From contig WEDG01000794.1 of assembly GCA_017591395.1 (NCBI GenBank), forward strand, positions 124,001 to 188,000: a stretch of DNA of 64,000 nt. The letters are read 5' to 3'. The first letter of the stretch is position 1. Every line of letters begins with the position of its first letter. The position numbers and the translations under genes were made by a program. The notes below the pieces were generated by a model that had not been told where the DNA came from, ran no database searches, and worked only from the letters and a program-made list of their open reading frames with translations. Shown here piece by piece: positions 48,017 through 58,422 of this stretch. This stretch comes from Schistocephalus solidus (lineage: Eukaryota; Platyhelminthes; Cestoda; Diphyllobothriidea; Diphyllobothriidae).

Positions 48017-48656
48017 GTGAGTTTCTGATCATCACCTTTTACTTTATTGCATTTGGATTTGTTTATTGCAAACACATTGTTTTACGTATCCACCCTTCAA
48101 ACTGGGGTGTGGAGAGGTGGTATTGTGTGTCGTGCACTAAAATCCTACGCCAATGAACCAACAGGATTCCGTCAAGCAAATCAACTGAAGTGGACGTTTC
48201 AAGATCAAAACCCTATATATCATAAACCTCAACAGGATGTAAATCTCTTGAACTCACCAAGAAACCGACGCGACTGCAAGCTGATATTATCATGGTCCTG
48301 ATGTTCAATCAGTTCAGTTTTGTATGCTTTTCCACTACTACTAAGGAGAGGTAAGCGTTCAGGTTTGCAATTTCCTCCCAAGAAACCATCTAAAGAAGAT
48401 AGGGCATTAGGAATACATACAAAACCTTGCAGTTCAAACAAAGCCAGCTGAACAAGGTTTTCGATGGAATGAAACTTTTGTTAAATCAATCGCTGATTGA
48501 TTAATAAAAATATTTTATGAGCTGATGGGCTAACCACCAGTTATTAATCACCTGTGAGAAGAACTTTCAGGAGTTCTTAAACTGATTTCTGGATGCTTGA
48601 CCTGAAGAGTACTTAAGATCGTACTAACGACGTATATGGATTGTCATTCTTTTTAG

Positions 48657-48758
48657 AAAAACCAACCACAGCCACTGTCACAACAAGCACTACCACCACG
48701 ACTACAACAACCACGATCACGACAACAACTACCACAACAGTAACTACAAGTACTCTAG
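48657..48758 (+). CDS. Thr-rich mucin-like exon
   Basis: 102 nt bordered by CATTCTTTTTAG and GTGAGT, phase 1-1. The 33 full codons are about two-thirds Thr (KPTTATVTTSTTTTTTTTTT and so on), spelled with mixed ACA/ACC/ACG/ACT codons. Mixed codons point to selection on the protein rather than a simple DNA repeat. It probably forms an extended O-glycosylated stalk. The minus-strand poly-Val frame at 48613-48828 is the shadow. Confidence 0.7.
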
Positions 48759-50008
48759 GTGAGTAATCCTTACCCATTCTTTCGTATATTTTGAAAGACC
48801 CTCTCATCAAAACTACTATTTTTGCCACATCGAGAGGTATAGAAAAAGTTCACCGTTCAGAATTTAACTAAACGTTTCATTTTATCCACTTATGATAAAC
48901 TTGGCGGCATCGGTGGGATTCGAACCCACGCCCACAAGGGGAAGGCTTAATACAGCCAACTGAGCTATGAGGACCCCACCAGGAGCCGTGTTAATTCTTC
49001 CGGTGAATACTGATTAACTATGTGGAAGTGTTTAAAAAAATTCCTCAATTCACTCTCTTTCTCTCATGGCGCTCCTTCTAGGAGTGGCAGTACAACTTGA
49101 AGCAGAGATTTATGTCACACACGTCCACGCAGTCATCAGGGAATATCCATGTTACATTGAACCCGCAGGATTGTCAGTAGGTGTGGTATTCGGTGCATCG
49201 GCGTTCCACATGAGGAGCGTTTATAGGCCGAAACTTATGTTGTGCAGCCGCAGAACATTGCCAACATATGTGTCAGGTTGTGCCTTTGTGTGATGGTAGG
49301 TTGGGGTCAGTTGGATGCGTGTTAGACCTTACTTGACGCCAGTGCGTAAGTAAGAAAATTGCACGTCTATTGCAGGGAAATTTATGTTACTCCAACTGCA
49401 TATTTCTTTAGAAATGGAAGTGAATATGCTAAGGACTACCCCAAAAAGATTTCCGGTAAAAAATATAACTTACTACACATCACATGAAATAGGCTAAAGG
49501 ACCTAGGTCTGAAACGAACCAATCAAATTTGCCATGTACTATAGGAGACAGTTTCCGAACAAAGGAGATTCTGGATGAGTAAACTACTTGTGCCGAGTAA
49601 ATAGTGTGTCAATTCACAGAGCAAATCCATGCCATTAACCCGAACTGCTAGGAATGAATAACATTCAAGTTAGTAAAACAATTGGGTTTGACACGTTAGG
49701 AATAAATGACTGAAGATGTGAATTTTCCACGAAAATGAATGGCATTATAATTGTCACAATTTCACTCCATATAAGAATACTGCTCTGGGTTAATTTGAAT
49801 TTTAACGATTTTACGGGAAAATCGGTCGTAATTTACTGTTTAATTTTATTAAGAGTAAGCAAATGGTTTTTAGTTTTTTTCAGAGGCCTTACCAGTCTAC
49901 CGCTTATTCCCCTAGATTAATGGCATTACAATTTTATCGCGCTTCAAAGGATTATGGTTAAAATCTAGTAGTCAGGGCATAACTTAACTTATCTATGATG
50001 CTTTTCAG
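48759..50008. other. Intron with one SINE S2 copy
   Basis: Contains the S2 copy at 48898-48990. The plus frame at 49066-49293 has no motif or fitting splice phase. Confidence 0.45.
48898..48990 (-). repeat. tRNA-derived SINE head (family S2), single copy
   Basis: Minus strand: leader CACGGCTCCTGGTGGGGTCC, A box TAGCTCAGTTGGCTGTATTA (shortened), and a perfect T-arm GTGGGTTCGAATCCCAC, then CGATGCCGCC. The D-arm/anticodon part has a deletion, so it is not a functional tRNA. Confidence 0.7.
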
Positions 50009-50107
50009 CCCCAGTTACACTGCCACCGCTGGTACCAGAAGCGGTTACTCCTACACCAACAGATTCGACCTCAAGAGCTTACGATCCACCTGAGGAAAAC
50101 TTGTTCG
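50009..50107 (+). CDS. Pro/Thr-rich linker exon
   Basis: 99 nt from ATGCTTTTCAG to GTATGT, phase 1-1. It encodes A-P-V-T-L-P-P-L-V-P-E-A-V-T-P-T-P-T-D-S and then TSRAYDPPEENLF. This is stalk-like sequence with acidic residues at the end, joining the Thr-rich exon to the LamG region. No domain. Confidence 0.65.
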
Positions 50108-50182
50108 GTATGTAAAGAGATAAATTCTTGAAAGTTGTCCCGCATAGGTGAAATGAATTCACATCCCTGCCGTTTTCCCTAG

Positions 50183-50635
50183 ATGTTAGATACAACCAAA
50201 CCACCAATCATATGTGGACATTCGGCCAAACTAAGGCCTGGATCCAAGACATGGGTGCACAGTCTAACTTTCTCACCAAAGCCCTGTACAAGCGTTATGA
50301 CAGTTACGACACAAAACTTCACACCGCGCCTATCAAGGCAGACTTTGAAAATACCGAAAGAAGCCTCTTTGTGGCCCTCGATACGAATGAAAACCGCATC
50401 AACAGTGACCAGCTTGCAGAAGGTCTTTTCTCCAGCGATACACAGAGCGTTTGGCTTACGCAACAGCCCAGTAAGGTGGGCTGTTTCCCATTGGTTCCCG
50501 ACTTAAAAGCCGAACGCACCTACTTCCGATACTGCCTGCTTGACCCCGAGGAATGCGACTATGGGCTGACTGTGAGTGTGTGGGTCAAATTCACCCGAAT
50601 TAGTACGGAAGCCCGGCAGGTGCTGATTTCTACTG
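50183..50635 (+). CDS. LamG-region exon (N-terminal extension and first strands)
   Basis: 453 nt from CCGTTTTCCCTAG to GTAAGT, phase 1-1, 151 residues. The first half (NHMWTFGQTKAWIQDMGAQS, then FLTKALYKRY) has no recognised family. The second half has paired Cys residues and runs KAERTYFRYCLLDPEECDYG, LTVSVWVKF and RQVLISTG. This is the pattern of the first LamG/pentraxin strands: Cys, an Asp-Pro turn, Cys, then G-(L/F)-T-(V/I)-S-x-W-(V/L)-K-F and (Q)-x-L-(I/L)-S-(T/S)-G. GC is higher than in the flanks. The intron before it is only 75 nt. Confidence 0.78.
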
Positions 50636-50765
50636 GTAAGTAATACGATCAGTAAACTTGGTATTTGCCACAACGATGGGAAGACCATTATAGTCTCGTC
50701 TGTGTGAGAACGTAAGGGTGATATTTGTGGGTTCACTTTTGGATTTAAAAGGTTTTTAGTTTCCT

Positions 50766-50878
50766 TTGACCCAATATTGAAAAGCTAAGCGGCATCGGTG
50801 GAGTTCGAACCCAAGACCGTAAGGGACAGGCATCATTACGACCAACGCTCTAAGCACCTGAGCTACGTGGTCCCACTA
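50766..50878 (-). repeat. tRNA-derived SINE (family S2), head-to-head pair, left member
   Basis: Minus strand: GTGGGACCACGTAGCTCAGG, then TGCTTAGAGCGTTGG, B box GGGTTCGAACTCCACCGATG, then CCGCTTAGCTTTTCAATATT and GGGTCAAA. The tail equals that of 33200-33326. Confidence 0.72.
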
Positions 50879-50967
50879 TAAGTCATGCGTTTAATCACAC
50901 TTGGGCCAAGTTACCCGTCTAACCTAATGCCAAGCGGGTAACTTTAGTCAAGTCTGACCAACATTAC

Positions 50968-51065
50968 GGCTCCCGGTGAAGTCTCGTAGCTCAGGTGGTA
51001 AGAGCGCAGCTGTACTGAAGCCTTCTCCTTTTTTCCTGGGTTTGAATCATACCGTGGCCGTGGAC
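50968..51065 (+). repeat. tRNA-derived SINE (family S2), head-to-head pair, right member
   Basis: CGGCTCCCGGTGAAGTCTCG is followed by A box TAGCTCAGGTGGTAAGAGCG, anticodon arm GCTGTACTGAAGCC (anticodon ACT in a 7-base loop) and B-box-like GGGTTTGAATCATACCG. The orientation is opposite to 50766-50878, with a 90-bp spacer. Confidence 0.72.
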
Positions 51066-51996
51066 TTCCCCACTCTTGAGTAAAATGGATTATTAAAAGC
51101 TGTCAGTACCCCCTATAGAAATTAGTTTATCTATCAAAATCACTCAAAGTTCCCTGAATTAGAGAAAAATTCAAAGGAATACCGAATGGCAGAGACGACT
51201 ATTACAATGGTTTTTGGACTGTATATATTTAAGGCTTACTTGAAGTTAGTCGGTTATATGAGCATCTAAGTTGCTGTGGAAAGATATTTTAGTTAAGAAG
51301 TTTGAGGTTTACTTTAGAGCAGGTAAGGTTGGTCACATGGGATGGTAGTACCCCAGAGAATTCTGAACTAGGTCAACGTATGCGCAAATGGCAAGCTGAT
51401 TCTTTCGAAGTTTGTCTTTTTGAAACCCCTGTTTTTACCCAGATCATTTGAATTGCCACACAAATTACTAAGTTTGCCCAAACTTTGACAATGCTGGCCT
51501 TTCGGTAAATGTATACTGAAAGATAATGAGGCTTATGGATGGACGGGTTTCATAAGTAAAGGGGCCAGAAGAGCCCTTTCCAGATTAATTGTCCTCAACA
51601 GTCTCCAACCCCCACCCTAAGACAATAAAACCTTAGATAAGATTCCGGGTCGGCAATTTCTTCATGTCCACTATCCCATTAGTGAGTTGTAGACCGGCTC
51701 CCTGTCTGTTGGCTCGAAGCCAGCTGAATCCCACATAGAATTCAATCTACTGCAGGCCGGGGGTTAAGTTATTGTTGAATAGTGGTGACTAATTAGACAA
51801 CAAGAGAGTGAGAGAGGGCAATGCGATTCCCTATGTGTTAGTCTGAAACTCCGTAATTGTTGATGGGTTGTCAGTGTACGCCCACCTGCGGAGTCCTCTT
51901 TAGGTGCTGAATAGTAAGGCCAAGTGTCTACATCCCAACATTTAGCCAAATCAGGACGTGAATGGTGCTTAAACAGACAATCCTACAGCTTTATTA

Positions 51997-52241
51997 TGTA
52001 CAGGGAAATTGCAGTTTTTGCAAGGAGACAATATTAAGGTCAAATGCGAAAAGAGAACGCAAGGACTCCTGTAAAAGGGGAAGCGTGCCTTTCGCGGACT
52101 CCGTCAATTACCTCGCTCATCTGTTATAATGATAAAATCAATATGAGTACGCTTACCTTTTTACAGGAGTCCTTCCGTTCTATTTTCGCAGTTGACCAAA
52201 ATATTATCTCCTTGCACAAACTGCAAGTTCCCTGTATGTAC
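51997..52241. repeat. 245-bp hairpin: about 95-bp inverted arms, 54-bp loop
   Basis: Left arm 51997-52090 (TGTACAGGGAAATTGCAGTT, TTTGCAAGGAGACAATATTA, AGGACTCCTGTAAAAGGGGA) is complementary to 52145-52241 (ACCTTTTTACAGGAGTCCTT, AATATTATCTCCTTGCACAA, ACTGCAAGTTCCCTGTATGT). By eye about 88% of positions pair. No coding or tRNA features. It could be a small foldback transposon or a structured RNA. Confidence 0.8.
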
Positions 52242-52374
52242 GGTTGTTTTACTACTCTAATGAGGTGCTGGAACAGACACGCAGTATAAAATATGCAAAG
52301 TAGGGGCGTGTAAACGGGAGGATACAGAAAAACCGAGGTTAAGAATTCAGGCAAACTTGACCCTGATAGGGACC

Positions 52375-52440
52375 TTAACACTAACCCCAACCCTAAATGT
52401 TTCCCTTACCTTATTCTTTTACCCTAACCTAACCTTTCTC
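52375..52440 (+). repeat. Family T core fragment
   Basis: TTAACACTAACCCCAACCCT and TTTTACCCTAACCTAACC. Short, without termini. Confidence 0.5.
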
Positions 52441-54147
52441 TTAAGCATCTTAGGCAGAAAAATGCCTACCGAAATCAAATCAATAGACATGTCATAGTTA
52501 AAAAAAATCGAGACATTACATATAAGAACGTCGCCGCAACTTCTTATATCCGTGTTTTTGTTTGCTGTGGTAATTAAGGTGACTTTAGGAAGAGAAGGCG
52601 TACCCGTGATGGTAATAGCAACGTCTGTGAAAGCGGGGCGAGTAGACATAGCATAACTACGTGTAGGAAAAGTAGAAGCGACCGAAGTAGAAGGAAGAAC
52701 CAAGAAAGTGAGAGTCTGCAGTGAACTTTTCTGTTCTTATCTAACGATTGAAATATAACAAAAGGGTTTGCTAACGTCTGAGTTCAAAAAGAAGGCCTTT
52801 TCCGACTCATTCCTTGCCATAAAAACGAGCTCTGGAGTTACTGGTAAAAACCCCCAGTTCCTCGGAGTGCAATGATCATACCTAACTTATCGAAATGAAG
52901 AGGCTAGTTCCAGGAAGTACAATAGCTGTCCTAACTCATGAAATTTTATGGATTTCATGAGCTACGGCCCGTTACGTGAAATCAACATGCCCTCAAAATA
53001 AGATATTTCTTAAAAGCATTTACCGAAGCAGTTATTTTTTGGGAATTCTTTCTAATGCAGTTGGTCGTTCGGGTCATATTTTCGCACTCACTCAAACATG
53101 AAAACTCGGTGCCGTGAAAAATAAATGTCCACAACAAAAGCCGAAACAAAATATGCCTATAATTAGTTAAACAAACTTTCTATAATAAGTTACCTTTTAA
53201 AAAGCCCTTAAATTAGATGTTTCGCCGTCGAATGCCTACGTACTCAAAGTTTTTCCAAAGTGAAGTCAAGAAAAAACTGGGAACGTTTGACCGGTTTTTC
53301 AACTTCGCTGAAAATTAGGGGTACAATTTCTGTTGAAAATTAAAGAACTCACTTTTCTTATTCCACTGGAGCGTTTTTCGATACATTTTCTTACTTCTAA
53401 GTCTACTTCTAAGATTCCAAACGCACAAGAGAATGGCCGACTATATACTAAGATTGTGCGATAAAATGACAATTTTCTGTTCCTTCCATATCAAGTTTCC
53501 TTATTCATTTGCACTCAACTGCAGACTGAAATTGTCTCGACAGGCTTCGCGTACGCCTTGACTGCGAAAAGTGCCGTTGTCATCGCATGTCGTATATATG
53601 CGCGTTTAAGGTCCCAATTATCGGTGTGGTAAAACAAAGTACACTCACCAAAATTTATTACAGCATTGTTTAGTACAAAACGTCATAACTTTGTAAAACT
53701 TATTATTTTAGATTAAATCTGCCCTCGTTTTTCCGAAAGCAATATGATTGCTTAAACCTGCATTCACCTGATTTTTGTGAAAACAAAACAAACTTTTCCG
53801 TTCTCCGAAGGGATATATTCCAAATGTTTCCGGCTTATAGTAATAGTCCTTCATAGTAATGCACAAAAATGCAAAATTCTTTGATCTGTAGCTTTTAATA
53901 GCGTAGAAAAATTCCTGGATAGCGAGAAACGTCGCGTTTTGCCCATGCAGCCCCGTTTTCACATCAATAAACTGAGCTGAAGAGAACTCTTTATTATTAA
54001 ACAGCATTTTGTGTATCAATTTAACACAACAAACAGAACTAACACCTTAAAATGCCTGCCCTGCTACTACCTCAAATTTTTATATAGACATTTCATGAGT
54101 TAGGCAGTCTACCGTAGTCATGAAGAAGTAGACACCCCAAAATTTGG

Positions 54148-54994
54148 GTGAGCGTTCCCGTACGTGAAGAACATCTCGGACGCCGTCAACCACCTCCTCA
54201 CACTAAACGGAGTTGGATTTGCACACAGACCGGAGGTAACTGTCAGGCGCCAGTTTATGTGACCGAAAGACCCAGCGTTAAGACAGAAAAAGTTTAGAGT
54301 CGTTTACCGGGTCTGGTCTAGTTGCGGAGAAAACAATTACGCCAGAGAAACTGGAAGACTGCACTGCGCGCGAATGGCTGCGCACGCAGCGGCGGTGAGA
54401 ACGAATCACACTAACTCCAAGATCACGGCTCATTCGACGGGACCCGGCCACACCTTCAAGTTTAATGAGGCCAAAACCCTCGCCATCGTTGGCATCGTGA
54501 GCCGTGAACGGCTTCAATTCTGGTTCTCCTGCTCACGGTCAATTGAAAAGCTCATTAATCGTCCGTTTCCATATTCTATGTTGCGATTTTCCCTGCACAA
54601 GGTTACTGGTTACGCGGGGAGGATGCGCGTGACCAACGGTCTGGGCGCCAGCTTGTAAAATTGCCGAGTAATCGGCACGCCAAAGATCGACAACGGTAAT
54701 GAAATCATGGTCATTAATGACTCAGGTACGGACCCACAAGCGATAATCACATCAACTACGACCCCCAGCGAGGACCATGAGAACTGCCAAATATGGTATG
54801 TGTGTGATGGCCTGGCAACCATGCCCTTTAAATACTGCATCCATTATGCCCCATATTACCTTTTTGTGCTACCGTCTCTGAAGATGGGTTCGAGAGAGAA
54901 TCCGAAACGTCAGACTGATAAAGCTCTTGTTCCAGTGATTGTGTCTCCCTCTTCACGCTCACACATTGAAATGCTTCTAAAAGTCTTGACGTGA
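54148..54994 (+). mobile_element. Penelope-like element 3' part with GIY-YIG domain (third lineage)
   Basis: The reading frame from 54148 gives VSVPYVKNISDAVNHLLTLN, GVGFAHRPEVTVRRQF, a stop, then FRVVYRVWSSCGENNYARET and GRL. This is the thumb end and GIY-YIG core (Y-x-x-x-C-x-C-x-x-x-Y-x-G-x-T-G-R type, with the first Cys replaced by Ser). It continues (54374-54658) AAAVRTNHTNSKITAHSTGP, GHTFKFNEAKTLA. The palm is missing, and there is an internal stop. A further open stretch at 54707-54994 is probably its 3' region. It sits in an intron in the sense direction of the LamG-type gene. Confidence 0.75.
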
Positions 54995-55249
54995 GACGAT
55001 TTCATGTAGATGAATATTCACTGCACCGATAGCGGAACAATGGGGCATAGTATCAACTATAATACTTAATTGCAATTGTAACCCTCACATAACATGCCTA
55101 CGCAAATGAAATAAGTAGGCAAAGTATGTTCTAGAAATAAAAATGTGGGTGAATTCACATACGCTGTTTTGGCCATCTTTTTATATTTTCTTGTTGTGTC
55201 CCAAATAAATGGCAATTTTAACAGTTTAAATCACTGCTTTTGCCTCCAG

Positions 55250-55416
55250 CACCTTATGGCAGCCGCGGGTTCACACTGGAAGTAAATCGAAACCGCGTCG
55301 TCATAACAGTTGTCGGACAATCACGCACCTGGAAATGCGCGGCTTCCTTTGCGGCGAGCACCCACGTGTGGTATAACCTGGGCTTTACGTGGAAAAAAGC
55401 CTCCGGTGATATTACT
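55250..55416 (+). CDS. LamG domain, middle exon
   Basis: 167 nt from CTGCTTTTGCCTCCAG to GTAAGT, entering in phase 1 and leaving in phase 0. It encodes PYGSRGFTLEVNRNRVVITV, then TWKCAASFAASTHVWYNLGF and TWKKASGDIT. The 'GF-x-(L/V)-x-x-x-x-x-x-(V/L)-x-(V/I)' strand and 'W-x-(N/H)-(L/V)-x-(F/L)-(T/S)-W' strand are typical of LamG domains, and the exon follows naturally from the previous LISTG. The opposite strand is open over the same span but lacks pattern. Confidence 0.78.
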
Positions 55417-57698
55417 GTAAGTCTATCTTGGTTAAAAGTGTACCTAAGACTCCTGTGTGTGTCAAAGAACTTCTGAATGTTGGTGCCATGAGCAAAATGC
55501 CCGAGGGCAATTTGAAGAATAATCAGATTATCTATAACTAACGACAGGCTGCAATGCACACGTTTTAGCCAGCGATGCAGTCCTGTGTTGGGTACGGTGA
55601 ATTATATCAGTTTCTGTAGGTGTCAGTGTGTCTCAAGACGAAGAGTGAAATCAGTCGCAAACATGCACAAAATAAGCACATTTTAATTATATATTTATAA
55701 ATGTACGCTCACTAACTTTGAAATGAAACTGAAAATTTTCATACGATTTTTTATAAATGTCTTATGCTTGATGTATTATATGTTCGTGTATCTGCTCGGA
55801 ACCGGAACTGGGACATTAAGTTTAAAGCTAGAGCAGAAAAACAATAGTTTTAAACTGTCGTTCCTAAAAGTGCCTCTGCAAGAGTTCAAACTCCTGGCGC
55901 ATTCTTAATTCTTCTGTGAGGAGGGAATGTGTTGTGATTCTAATTCTGTTAAACTTTTTATGATAATTTGAGCTTCAGATTTCAATGCCTAATAAGATAT
56001 ATAGTTTTTCATATATTGCATGAAACGTACGTATATTTACGAAACATATCTGGTTGTCCAGAAACCGGCTCAAATCCGTCGACCAAAAGCCCTGCGAAAT
56101 AATTCACGACTATGCGCGAACTGAAAACCCTTAAAAAACATCAAAAATCATATAACATGGTTTGAAAATAACATTTTTTTCCAAAAAGCAGAAATACCGA
56201 AGTGATAAAAACGTGTGACATGAGTAAACTTAAATTACAGAAGCATACAAAGTATATTGAGTCTGCAACTAAATGACCAAATAAAGCGTTATAGGCTGAG
56301 TAACGCTGAAAGAAATCGATTTTACATCCGTTTTCACGAGATATCCTCCAGTATTATATAAATTCCGGCACAACTTCACGTACATTGTGTCCAGCGATGT
56401 AGTTCATGAGCTTTTCCGCTGCCTCGCAGCAAGTTTTCCATTTTTTATTGTTAAACATGCGGTTGATAAAAGCCCAGAGGCTTTCACCCGAAATCGCTCA
56501 TGAAGAAGTCACAGGAATAAAACTTTTCATAAGGCCATACGTTGACAGGCCGTTCAGTGCGTAGAAAATTCATGTAATTGTAACGATACTATTTTTTGTA
56601 TATTGAGAGAAACTTCCTTCCATTAAATTTAAGTGTCGATTTGGCTGTGGGTGTATTTCATTGTGGTCGAGTGTCCTTGAAATTTAAGTTAATAGTTTAC
56701 CGTTTTCAGTGCTTTAAATAGCTTACCTATAAAGATAGGTTCAACGTGACGTATTTATCAATACTGTGCAACTCAAAGATTTCTGGAAACCTTTTACCGA
56801 AGCAGTGAGTGATTGTATCTTCTTTCTTATGTAGAAATCTCTTTGGTTCACATTCGAGGACTCACCCAAACATGAAACCTCGCTGTACATATGTACAACA
56901 ACGCATACTGGGGAAGAAATAAGTCTACACCAGGAGAGTAAATCCATGAATCAACGTTAAGCGCTGAACTAACTTTATCGAAATTCAGCTCCCAAACCTG
57001 CCCTGTTATCTCCCAACAGAGGTCCCGAGAAGAAACTTTCTCCCCGGCAGCCAAAGTAACATGACGGTCCAGCGCGCTAAAACCGGTCTTATTTATTAGA
57101 TTCCAAACAACCATAGAAAATTCTAGACTCTGGCGTCTGTTCATGGATTGGCTGTTTCTTACGCGGGAAGCAACTTATGGAAACGACCCGTCCTCGACCA
57201 TCCGTTTATAGGCCCGCACGTGTGAGCCACTTGCATTCCACTTGCTAGATGATGCAACCCATGATGCTTGGTTCAAAGATTTCACGCGCGCATTTAGCAG
57301 CTGGCTTAGCCTGCTGTACCGTACGTGTCGCCTCTTAATTTTCCTACATATCGGTTGCCCGTCCACCATTACAGACTCCTCTGGGAAAAACTAGGAGACT
57401 GTATCCAAGTACTTCCAAGCGGACAGGTAATAGATGCCATAAGGAGAGGCTGTCATCGAAACAAAGTATAAAATCACAAAATACCCATGACTATATTTCA
57501 AATAAATCAAGCCCATAAGAAACCACTCGCGGGTTTTCGTTGACATTCAAGTAGCCGGCGGTAATTACTAACCTTGTTTGGCTTCTGAAGCATGTATGTT
57601 AACTGCTGATTGAACTGAGCCCCCTTGGAGTCCCTCCATCAACATCGATCCATTTTGTCTGTCAGTGCGCTAGCAACTTGTTGTTTTTAACCTTTTAG
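55417..57698. other. Intron, no firm feature
   Basis: AT-rich. 56790-56880 shares short blocks with 53020-53110 (TTTACCGAAGCAGT; 'CACTCAC(T/C)CAAACATGAAA'), perhaps another old repeat. No exon was recognised. Confidence 0.4.
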
Positions 57699-57916
57699 GC
57701 ATATGTCGACAAGGAGCAAATTGGCTTCTGCAGCGGAAACACTAGCCTCTCCGTTAATGGCATTCTACTGGACAGTCCGACTTCGTTGTGGCTGGGTTGT
57801 CTCGCCTCTGTTCTCGGACCCTATGAAAACACACAGGTGCTAAGCGCTTACTTCATACATCCCTGCCTTTGGTACTACCCGACCCAGCTGCCCGTCCTCT
57901 TATTGGGAAATAAAGG
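57699..57916 (+). CDS. LamG domain, last exon, with frame conflict
   Basis: It enters in phase 0 after TTTTTAACCTTTTAG. AYVDKEQIGFCSGNTSLSVN, then SPTSLWLGCLASVLGPYENT and SAYFIHPCLWYYPTQLPVLF complete the LamG fold ('LWLGC' strand, then the last helix-turn). In the frame as given, a TAA falls at 57912-57914, three bases before the GTTGGT donor. If one base were absent near the T-run at 57900-57902, the exon would leave in phase 1, exactly what the next exon needs. So it is either a terminal exon ending at TAA, or an exon with a single-base indel. Confidence 0.65.
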
Positions 57917-58028
57917 TTGGTTTAAGGACTGAAATTGTTTAATTGTACATGACTGCAGTCGGAAGGTTTGCCTTTGTAATTTTCAGGCATAAGCTGTGCC
58001 TATGGGACCAATTTATAGATGCGATTTT

Positions 58029-58422
58029 CATAAGGATGATTTCTATGGCCCCATAAACAGGACATGAGAACAGGACACATCTGCAGCAGAGGTTCCTTTG
58101 CGTCGAACCCCAGAGAAAACAGCTCTAGGTTTATCGTGTACGAGTTAAGATTTAAGGATAGAGTGAAGGTTAGCGTTAATGGAAGCTGAGATGAAGGTTA
58201 AGGTTAGGTTAGGGTTAGTGCTAACAGTGGGATCCGTGTTTAGGGCAGGGTTGCGGTTAAACTAAGGGCTATGGTTTAAGCTTACGTTAGAGCCAGTGTT
58301 AAGTTTAGGACAGGGGAATATGTACCCTTTCTGTTCTTCTGTGCACAACTACCGTGATCAATTGGGCTTGGCGTTTGTATTCCTGTGTCCTGTTTAAGGG
58401 GACCATATAATTAATCCTTACC
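58029..58422. mobile_element. Family T short inverted-repeat element (MITE-like), 394 bp, most complete
   Basis: The left end ATAAGGATGATTTCTATGGC, CCCATAAACAGGACATGAGA mirrors the right end GTGTCCTGTTTAAGGGGACC, ATATAATTAATCCTTACC, making inverted repeats of about 45 bp. The core (58130-58320) is a run of G-rich telomere-like motifs (GGTTAGGTTAGGGTTAGTGC, TTTAGGGCAGGG, GTTAAGTTTAGGACAGGGG). There is no transposase and no clear target duplication. It matches 32028-32302 and fragments at 7195, 25978, 27200 and 28786. Confidence 0.75.

Larger units (their letters stand above)
50636..55249. other. 4.6-kb intron filled with repeats
   Basis: Contains an S2 head-to-head pair (50766-51065), a 245-bp hairpin (51997-52241), a small family T fragment (52375-52440) and a Penelope 3' part (54148-54994). 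51066-51996 and 52441-54147 show no identified feature. Confidence 0.5.

Noticed and set aside
48613..48828. Poly-valine minus-strand frame
   Set aside because: It is the complement of the Thr-rich plus-strand exon, which has good splice borders and fitting phase.
48898..48990. Functional tRNA gene on the minus strand
   Set aside because: The T-arm is perfect, but the D/anticodon region has a deletion and no acceptor stem closes.
56741..57144. Repeat shared with 53020-53300
   Set aside because: Only two short blocks agree. This is not enough to define a family by eye.
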